From: Aliiroseovarius subalbicans | GTDB lineage: Bacteria > Pseudomonadota > Alphaproteobacteria > Rhodobacterales > Rhodobacteraceae | Length of the DNA stretch: 64,000 nucleotides | NCBI RefSeq assembly: GCF_022678625.1 | Contig: NZ_JALBYQ010000003.1 | Span: forward strand, 186,001 to 250,000 | Direction of reading: 5' to 3' | Part shown: piece by piece, positions 57,750 to 64,000 of the stretch | Layout of the letters: each line of letters opens with the position of its first letter | How positions within the stretch are numbered: the first letter of the stretch is position 1 | The notes under the pieces: model-generated | Seen by the model: only the letters and a program-made list of their open reading frames with translations | Database searches by the model: none | What the model was told of the DNA's origin: nothing | Made by a program: the position numbers and the translations under genes

Positions 57750-59336
57750 ATGCTCAACACACTGCTGGCCCTTGCCCTTGTCATCACAGCTTTTGCCACG
57801 GCCCTTGCCGCGCTGCTGGTCCTATCGTTCCTGACCAACCGTCGCTCTCACAGCCTGCGGCGGTTCAATGCTGACGATCAGAATACCGTGGTGTTCCTGT
57901 TCGAAAACGAACATCTGGTCGATGCCACGAAAGAGGCACAAACGCTGCTGGCCTCGGGTCCGCGCACAGTGACAGAATGGACGCATCTGACAACGCTGCT
58001 TTTGCCCCGCTTCCCTGGGTTTCCGGACTGGATCCGTGATCTTGTGGATATGGGCGAGATGAGCATGACCTCTTCTGACGGGACCAGCCGGCTCGACGCG
58101 GAATGGCATGACGGGGTGGCGCGGATCGCCCTGGTTGATGTCGAAACAGGAGATGCGCAGGTTGATCTGGATCGCCACGCCCTGACCGCGATGCGGCATG
58201 AACTGGACACATTGCGCGCCACTGCCGAACACGTGCCCTATCTGGTCTGGCGCGAGGATGAACAGGGCGTGATCACCTGGGCCAATCGGGCCTACCTGGA
58301 TCTTGTCGACAACACCGACCAAAGCGCCGATATCGCGCCCTGGCCGCCGCGCCACCTGTTCGACCTTCCGCACCTCGCAGCGGTCGACGGTAACGCGCCG
58401 CGCGATCAGCGTCGGGTTGCCCTGTCTTTGCCTGAGGACGACCAGCGTCACTGGTTCGATATTCACGAAACCATGTTGGACGGTGAAATCCTGTTCACCG
58501 CCACGCCCGCCGACAAGGTTGTGCGCGCAGAAACGGCATTGACCGAATTTGTCACGACGCTGACCAAAACCTTCGCGCACCTGCCCATAGGCCTGGCCAT
58601 CTTCGACCGCGACCGCAAACTTGTCCTGTTCAACCCGGCCCTGAACGACCTTGTCGCTTTGCCGATCGAGTTTCTCTGTGGCAAGCCAACGCTGTTTTCT
58701 TTCCTCGACCGGATGCGCGAAAAACGGATGATGCCCGAGCCCAAGGACTACAAGTCCTGGCGCCAGCAGATGAGCGATCTTGAAGCGCAGGCGATCGACG
58801 GCACCTATGAGGAAACCTGGGCCCTGCCCACCGGCCAGACCTATCGCGTCACCGGCCGCCCGCATCCCGACGGCGCCGTGGCGTTCCTGTTTGAGGATAT
58901 TTCGGCGGAAATCTCGCTCACCCGCCGGTTCCGGACCGAACTGGAAATGGGTCAATCCGCGTTGGACTGCATGCCCGAAGCGGTGGCGATTTTTCGACCC
59001 AGCGGCGTTCTGGCCATGTCGAACTCCGCCTATGCTGACGTGTGGGGCAGCGACCCGTCGACCACGTTTGTAGACCTGAACCTGAGCGATGCGGTCGGTG
59101 GTTGGAAACGCCAATGTACCCCGACCCCGGTCTGGGAACGGTTGAAAACTTTCGTTTCGCACCAGGGGGAACGTACTCCGTGGACTGCAAGCATCGCTCG
59201 CAAGGATGGCCGCATACTGGACTGCCGTTTTGAACCTATGGCGCGCGGCGCTACGCTTGCCGCCTTCAAACTGGCAAGCGACGGGGTCAAGGACCTCCCA
59301 GCGGATGCCGAACCCCTGGCCATCGCCAAGGTCTGA
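57750..59336 (+). CDS. Membrane-anchored PAS-domain protein without a kinase domain
   Basis: 528 aa. One N-terminal membrane helix (LNTLLALALVITAFATALAALLVLSFL), then at least three PAS-like modules (around VPYLVWREDEQGVITWANRAYLDLV, HLPIGLAIFDRDRKLVLFNPALNDLV and SALDCMPEAVAIFRPSGVLAMSNSAYADVW). No His-kinase, HATPase, GGDEF or receiver motif follows the last PAS, so it cannot signal alone in the usual way. It may be a DivL-like or scaffold/sensor protein. It sits behind a CtrA-type box, next to tsaE and downstream of regB. Confidence 0.75.
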   Translation: MLNTLLALALVITAFATALAALLVLSFLTNRRSHSLRRFNADDQNTVVFLFENEHLVDATKEAQTLLASGPRTVTEWTHLTTLLLPRFPGFPDWIRDLVDMGEMSMTSSDGTSRLDAEWHDGVARIALVDVETGDAQVDLDRHALTAMRHELDTLRATAEHVPYLVWREDEQGVITWANRAYLDLVDNTDQSADIAPWPPRHLFDLPHLAAVDGNAPRDQRRVALSLPEDDQRHWFDIHETMLDGEILFTATPADKVVRAETALTEFVTTLTKTFAHLPIGLAIFDRDRKLVLFNPALNDLVALPIEFLCGKPTLFSFLDRMREKRMMPEPKDYKSWRQQMSDLEAQAIDGTYEETWALPTGQTYRVTGRPHPDGAVAFLFEDISAEISLTRRFRTELEMGQSALDCMPEAVAIFRPSGVLAMSNSAYADVWGSDPSTTFVDLNLSDAVGGWKRQCTPTPVWERLKTFVSHQGERTPWTASIARKDGRILDCRFEPMARGATLAAFKLASDGVKDLPADAEPLAIAKV

Positions 59337-59382
59337 CCCGTTCTCTCTTGCGGGTGGGGCAGGGTGCGCTAAAACTTGTGGC

Positions 59383-59856
59383 ATGATCATCCGCCACACG
59401 TTTTCCTCGCCCGATGCAACCGCCGCCTTCGCGCGGGCGCTGGCACCAACCTTACAGGCCGGAGACGTGGTTCTTCTGAGCGGTGCAATCGGCGCGGGAA
59501 AGACCCATTTCGCACGCAGCCTGATCCAGGCACGGCTGACAGCGGCAGGGCGGTTCGAGGATGTGCCATCCCCCACCTTCACCCTGGTTCAGACCTATGA
59601 CGATGGGGTTGGCGAACTGTGGCACGCCGATCTTTACCGCCTGACCCACCCGGACGAGGTTGAGGAGTTGGGGTTGATCGATGCCTTTGAAACCGCGATC
59701 TGCCTGGTCGAATGGCCCGACCGCCTGGGCGACCTGATCCCGCGCACCGCCTTGACGCTGGAGCTCAACGCGACCGAAACACCGGGTGAACGGATCATAG
59801 TGGCAACTGGTCCGCCGCCCTGGGAGGCCCGTGTGAAGGCCGCGCTCGATGCCTGA
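59383..59856 (+). CDS. tsaE: tRNA t6A biosynthesis ATPase TsaE
   Basis: 157 aa P-loop protein with Walker A LLSGAIGAGKTHFAR (residues 31-45), the SPTFTLVQTY block and the HADLYRL and EWPDRLGDLIP motifs that define TsaE. It drives turnover of the TsaB-TsaD complex. The 3' end overlaps amgK by 8 nt. Confidence 0.94.
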   Translation: MIIRHTFSSPDATAAFARALAPTLQAGDVVLLSGAIGAGKTHFARSLIQARLTAAGRFEDVPSPTFTLVQTYDDGVGELWHADLYRLTHPDEVEELGLIDAFETAICLVEWPDRLGDLIPRTALTLELNATETPGERIIVATGPPPWEARVKAALDA

Positions 59857-60862
59857 TCGGGCCCGCGATATCGCCGCGTTCCTGGCTGGCGCCGGATGGG
59901 CTGACGCCACGCGCACGCCGCTGGCCGGGGATGCCTCGGCCCGGCGATATGAACGCCTGACCCAAGGTGCGGAAAGTGCGATCCTGATGGACGCCCCCCC
60001 GGCGGCGGGTAACGACACCCGGCCCTTCGCCCGGATCGGCAAACATCTTCTGGGCGGCGGCCTGAGTGCCCCGCACATCCTTGCCCATGATCCAGCCTTG
60101 GGGTTGATGCTTCTGGAAGACCTTGGCGACGCCCTGTTCGCCCACGTGATGGCGCAGGATCCGTTCCAGGAACGGGCGCTCTACTTCGCCGCCGTCGACG
60201 CGCTTGCTGCCTTGCATCGCCTTCCGATCCCGCACGGCGTTCCCAGCTTTACCCCGCGCCAAATGGCCGAAATGACCGACCCGGCTTTCCTTTGGTATGC
60301 AAAAGGCATCACCGGCACGGCGGCCGGGCTGAATGAGGTCATCGACCAACTTGAAACCCACCTGAAAGCGGCCCAGACCGCGCCGGTTCTTGCCCTGCGC
60401 GACTTTCACGCCGAAAACCTGCTGTGGCTGCCCGACCGCGACGGGGTGCAGCGCGTTGGCCTACTGGATTTCCAGGACGGCTTTGCGGGTCACCCGGCCT
60501 ATGACCTCGTATCCCTGACCGAGGACGCGCGGCGAGACGTCGACCCGACGCTGGCCGATGACCTGCTGGCGCACTACATCGCCCAAACCGGCCAGGATAC
60601 CGCCGCATTTCGCCAGGCCGCCGCCACCAGCGCCGCCCAGCGCAACCTGCGCATTCTGGGCGTGTTCGCCCGCCTGTCTCTGCACTTTGGCAAACCGGAT
60701 TATGTCGACCTGATCCCACGTGTCTGGGATCAACTGCAACGTGACCTGAGCCAGCCGCACCTGCGTGACCTGCGCGACCTGATCACGGTGCACCTGCCCG
60801 CCCCCAGCCCCGAAAACCTGCAAATTCTGAGGGACAAATGCGCCACCATCCCGACGCTGTGA
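59849..60862 (+). CDS. amgK: N-acetylmuramate/N-acetylglucosamine kinase AmgK
   Basis: 337 aa of the aminoglycoside-phosphotransferase fold, with the Brenner motif LRDFHAENLLW (catalytic Asp185) and the metal motif LLDFQDG (Asp207). Directly followed, with a 25-nt overlap, by the MurU gene, which gives the identification: AmgK makes MurNAc 1-phosphate in the cell-wall recycling path that bypasses de novo UDP-MurNAc synthesis. It lies between tsaE and murU in one coupled string. Confidence 0.9.
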   Translation: MPDRARDIAAFLAGAGWADATRTPLAGDASARRYERLTQGAESAILMDAPPAAGNDTRPFARIGKHLLGGGLSAPHILAHDPALGLMLLEDLGDALFAHVMAQDPFQERALYFAAVDALAALHRLPIPHGVPSFTPRQMAEMTDPAFLWYAKGITGTAAGLNEVIDQLETHLKAAQTAPVLALRDFHAENLLWLPDRDGVQRVGLLDFQDGFAGHPAYDLVSLTEDARRDVDPTLADDLLAHYIAQTGQDTAAFRQAAATSAAQRNLRILGVFARLSLHFGKPDYVDLIPRVWDQLQRDLSQPHLRDLRDLITVHLPAPSPENLQILRDKCATIPTL

Positions 60863-61515
60863 TGATCTTTGCCGCGGGCTTTGGCACCCGGATGGGGGCG
60901 TTGACGCGCGCGACGCCCAAGCCGCTGATCAAGGTGGCTGGCCGACCATTGATCGACCATGCGCTGGACCTGACGCGCGACATCGGCACGGTGGTTGCCA
61001 ACACGCATTATCTGCCCGAACAGCTGTCCGCTCATCTTGCCCCCAAGGGCGTGCTGCTGTCGCATGAGGCCGAGATTCTCGAGACCGGAGGTGGTCTGCG
61101 TGCAGCATTGCCGCTTTTGGGTTCGGGGCCGGTGTTCACGCTGAACTCCGACGCGGTCTGGGCCGGAGCCAACCCGCTGACCAGCCTTTCCCAACACTGG
61201 AATCCCGATGAGATGGACGCGCTTTTGATGCTAATCCCCCGTAAACATGCGCTGGGTCATGCTGGAGAAGGGGATTTCATGATCGACGAAAACGGACGTC
61301 TGGAACGCGGACCCGGCCTGATCTACTCTGGTACGCAGATTATCAAGACAAGCCTTTTGAGCCAGATTGAGGATGACGTGTTTTCCCTGAACCTGCTGTG
61401 GAACATAATGGCCAAAAGGGACCGCCTGTTCGGAATGGTCCACGACGGCAAGTGGTGCGATGTCGGGTCTCCCGAAGGGATCGTCAGGGCCGAGACCATG
61501 TTGCGCGATGTTTGA
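60838..61515 (+). CDS. murU: N-acetylmuramate-1-phosphate uridylyltransferase MurU
   Basis: 225 aa nucleotidyltransferase with the signature FAAGFGTRMGALT (residues 11-23), PKPLIKVAGRPLI, and the metal Asp in LNSDAVW. It makes UDP-MurNAc from MurNAc 1-phosphate produced by AmgK, letting the cell avoid the fosfomycin-sensitive MurA route. The start lies inside amgK and its end overlaps addB by 8 nt. Confidence 0.92.
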   Translation: MRHHPDAVMIFAAGFGTRMGALTRATPKPLIKVAGRPLIDHALDLTRDIGTVVANTHYLPEQLSAHLAPKGVLLSHEAEILETGGGLRAALPLLGSGPVFTLNSDAVWAGANPLTSLSQHWNPDEMDALLMLIPRKHALGHAGEGDFMIDENGRLERGPGLIYSGTQIIKTSLLSQIEDDVFSLNLLWNIMAKRDRLFGMVHDGKWCDVGSPEGIVRAETMLRDV

Positions 61516-64000
61516 CCCCGCGCCCTCCCCCCGACTTTTCGGCTTGGCCCCCGGCGTGGATTTCCCCGCCGCCGTGGTCCGTGGCCTGACCGACAGATTT
61601 CGCGACCAACCGCCCGAGGCGCTGGCACGGGTCGAGCTTTACGTGAACACCCGCCGGATGCAGCGACGCATTCGTGAGCTGTTCGACGCCGGACCCGCGC
61701 TTTTGCTGCCCCGCATTCGACTGGTGACGGACCTGTCCGGCGACCTGATTGCCGCCGACATTCCGCCCGCAGTTTCGCCCCTGCGCAGGCGGTTGGAGCT
61801 GTCGCAGCTCATCGCCGACCTGCTGGATCGCGAACCCGATCTTGCCCCCCGCGCCGCGATCTATGATCTGGCCGACAGCCTTGCGGGGTTGATGGACGAA
61901 ATGCAGGGCGAAGGCGTCGACCCGGCGGCCATCCACGCCCTGGACGTCAGCGACCAATCCGGGCATTGGGCGCGCAGCTTGGCCTTCGTTTCCATCGTCG
62001 AGCGGTTCTTTGGCGAACACAGCACCGAAGCCCCAGACACCGAGGCGCGGCAACGCCGCGTGGTCGAACGCTTGGTCGAGCGCTGGAAACACACGCCCCC
62101 GGATCACCCCGTGATCGTCGCGGGTTCGACTGGGTCGCGCGGCGCCACGGGGCTGTTCATGCGCGCGGTGGCTGGGCTGCCTCAGGGTGCGCTGATCTTG
62201 CCGGGGTTTGATTTCGACCTGCCCTGCCCGGTCTGGTCCGCCCTTGATGACGCGATGGCCAGCGAGGACCACCCGCAATACCGCTTCGCTCACCTGATGC
62301 GCGGCTTGAACGTCCGCCCAGAGGACGTCCGCCCCTGGACCGAAGACACTGCACCGAACCCGGCCCGCAACCGGCTTTTGTCCCTTGCGCTGCGCCCCGC
62401 GCCAGTCACGGATCAATGGCAGACCGAAGGCGGAGCGTTTGACGGCATTGACCAGGCCACCGATCGCATGACGTTGATCGAGGCATCCTCACCCCGAGGT
62501 GAGGCCAGCGCGATTGCCCTTGTCCTGCGCAAAGCCGTCGAGGACGGGCGCCGCGCCGCCCTGATCACTCCCGACCGCACGCTGACGCGGCAGGTCACCG
62601 CGGCGCTGGACCGGTGGCGAATCGAACCTGACGACAGCGCCGGGCGGCCGCTGCCTCTGACCGCGCCGGGCCGGTTCCTGCGCCATGTGGCAGAGCTTTT
62701 CGGGCAACGCCTGACAGCCCCCGCCTTGCTGACCCTGCTGAAACATCCGCTGACAAACACCGGCGGTGACGGGCGCGGCGATCATTTGCGGTGGACGCGC
62801 GACCTTGAACTGGAACTCTTGCGCCCCGGCCTTCCGTTTCCGGGCCCCGACGACTTGACCGTCTGGTGCGAGGCCAGGCACGAAGACGACGCGCCACGTC
62901 GTGACTGGGCACTTTGGATCGGGGAACTTCTGTGTGGCCACGAAGACCCTGGCAAGCGCGACCTGACCGACCACCTGTCGGAGCATCTGCGGATTGCCCG
63001 CGCTCTGGCTGCTGGGCCCGATGACAGCGGCACCGGCGAGTTGTGGGAAAAACCCGCGGGACAGGAGGCATTGCGCGTCGTGACCACGCTGGAGCGCGAA
63101 GCCGAGTTCGGCGGCCGTTTTACCCCCAGCGACTATCGCGATCTGTTCATGGCGGTGCTGAATTCCGGCGAAGCGCGCGACCCCGTGTCGCCGCATCCCG
63201 ACGTGATGATCTGGGGCACGCTTGAGGCCCGCGTACAGGGCGCCGACCTGGTGATCCTGGCCGGGCTGAACGATGGTATCTGGCCCGAGACCCCCTCGGC
63301 CGACCCGTGGATGAACCGCAAGATGCGCCATGATGCCGGGCTGCTTCTGCCCGAACGTCGCGTCGGCCTGTCGGCGCACGATTTCCAACAGGCGATCGCG
63401 GCGGACGAGGTCATCCTGACCCGCGCCATCCGCGATGCAGAGAGCGAAACAGTGCCGTCACGCTGGGTCAACCGGCTGACCAACCTGCTGGGTGGCATGT
63501 CGGATGAGGGCGCGGCGGCCCTTACTGCGATGCGGGCGCGGGGGCGGGACTGGCTTGATCTGGCTCAGGTGCTGGACCTGCCACCCATCGGCACGGTCCC
63601 ACCCGCCAATCGGCCGTCACCGCAGCCGCCGGTTGTGGCCCGGCCCGATCAGCTTTCTGTCACTCGCATCTCGAAGCTGATCCGCGATCCCTATTCGATC
63701 TATGCCGAGCGTATCCTGAAGCTGCGGCCGCTGGACCCGCTGAACCACCAGCCCGACGCGCCCCTGCGCGGCACCATCCTGCACCATGTTCTGGAGCGCT
63801 TCATAACCGAACGCACCGACATGGGCCGCGCGGCAGACCGTGCCCTGTTGATGCAGATCGCGGATGAGGTTCTGGCAACGGACGCCCCCTGGCCCGCCAC
63901 CCGTGCGCTGTGGAAGGCAAAACTGGCTCGTGTCGCCGACTGGTTTCTGGATCAGGAGGACGCCCGACGCAGCTGGTCGCGCAATCTGGCAAACGAGGTC
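61508..64000 (+). CDS. addB: Double-strand break repair protein AddB (3' end outside the window)
   Basis: 830 codons are visible, open to the right edge with no frameshift. The start MFDPAPSPRLFGLAPGVDF and the VELYVNTRRMQRRIRELF block match alphaproteobacterial AddB. A central stretch (ADLVILAGLNDGIWPETPSADPWMNRKMRHDAGL) is the inactivated UvrD-like helicase part, and LSVTRISKLIRDPYSIYAERIL begins the C-terminal nuclease/Fe-S domain, whose catalytic residues lie beyond the window. With AddA it resects broken DNA for recombination. The ATG overlaps murU. Confidence 0.93.
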   Translation, partial: MFDPAPSPRLFGLAPGVDFPAAVVRGLTDRFRDQPPEALARVELYVNTRRMQRRIRELFDAGPALLLPRIRLVTDLSGDLIAADIPPAVSPLRRRLELSQLIADLLDREPDLAPRAAIYDLADSLAGLMDEMQGEGVDPAAIHALDVSDQSGHWARSLAFVSIVERFFGEHSTEAPDTEARQRRVVERLVERWKHTPPDHPVIVAGSTGSRGATGLFMRAVAGLPQGALILPGFDFDLPCPVWSALDDAMASEDHPQYRFAHLMRGLNVRPEDVRPWTEDTAPNPARNRLLSLALRPAPVTDQWQTEGGAFDGIDQATDRMTLIEASSPRGEASAIALVLRKAVEDGRRAALITPDRTLTRQVTAALDRWRIEPDDSAGRPLPLTAPGRFLRHVAELFGQRLTAPALLTLLKHPLTNTGGDGRGDHLRWTRDLELELLRPGLPFPGPDDLTVWCEARHEDDAPRRDWALWIGELLCGHEDPGKRDLTDHLSEHLRIARALAAGPDDSGTGELWEKPAGQEALRVVTTLEREAEFGGRFTPSDYRDLFMAVLNSGEARDPVSPHPDVMIWGTLEARVQGADLVILAGLNDGIWPETPSADPWMNRKMRHDAGLLLPERRVGLSAHDFQQAIAADEVILTRAIRDAESETVPSRWVNRLTNLLGGMSDEGAAALTAMRARGRDWLDLAQVLDLPPIGTVPPANRPSPQPPVVARPDQLSVTRISKLIRDPYSIYAERILKLRPLDPLNHQPDAPLRGTILHHVLERFITERTDMGRAADRALLMQIADEVLATDAPWPATRALWKAKLARVADWFLDQEDARRSWSRNLANEV

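Overview
The window looks like a chromosomal segment of a Roseobacter-clade alphaproteobacterium (Rhodobacterales). The signs are high GC throughout, a complete petABC cytochrome bc1 operon, a RegB/RegA/SenC redox regulatory locus next to ahcY, a hemD-mic60-hemY cluster, a TPP-riboswitch-controlled thiBPQ transporter, large TRAP and peptide ABC systems, AddB rather than RecBCD, and candidate CtrA sites (TTAA-N7-TTAA). Genes are tightly packed, with many 1-4 nt stop/start overlaps. Nearly the whole window is core metabolism and transport.

Layout. 0-3.6 kb: the 5' end of a class II aldolase gene, then adenine deaminase and AMP nucleosidase (purine salvage). 3.7-9.2 kb: HU, two EamA permeases, CcdA plus a periplasmic thioredoxin, an AEC carrier and aroC. 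9.3-12.7 kb: TPP riboswitch and thiBPQ. 12.7-15.4 kb: petABC. 15.6-20.6 kb: OYE reductase, GST, a small membrane protein, PaiB-like flavin protein, mtaB and dapF. 20.7-22.6 kb: tRNA-Lys followed by a ~1.9 kb element bounded by a 34-bp copy of the tRNA 3' end and carrying one outer-membrane barrel gene. 22.7-30.6 kb: a six-gene operon (CocE-type hydrolase, oligopeptide ABC transporter, phosphodiesterase). 30.7-35.5 kb: a TRAP transporter with an unusual cytosolic extension on DctM. 35.8-40.6 kb: di-heme peroxidase, CopZ-like chaperone, phosphoglucomutase, fasciclin and HEAT-like proteins. 40.7-44.4 kb: tRNA-Thr, hemY, mic60, hemD. 44.5-47.7 kb: tsaD, gpsA, YciI, EVE, DUF1761. 47.9-51.2 kb: DUF2853, BON-LysM, stand-alone TrpB homologue, PlsC. 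51.2-54.9 kb: ahcY, FkbM methyltransferase, HD hydrolase, GNAT, a small lipoprotein. 54.9-57.7 kb: regA, senC and divergent regB. 57.7-64 kb: a PAS protein behind a perfect CtrA-type box, then tsaE, amgK, murU and the start of addB.

How the genes work together. RegB/RegA and SenC would tune redox-dependent expression and cytochrome oxidase assembly, in line with the bc1 operon in the same window. AMP nucleosidase would feed adenine to adenine deaminase. AmgK and MurU form the MurNAc-recycling bypass to UDP-MurNAc. TsaD and TsaE are both parts of t6A tRNA modification, and MtaB methylthiolates that same t6A37. The CocE/ABC/phosphodiesterase operon looks like one uptake-and-cleavage pathway of unknown substrate. 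No CRISPR array, intact insertion sequence or recognisable phage gene was seen.
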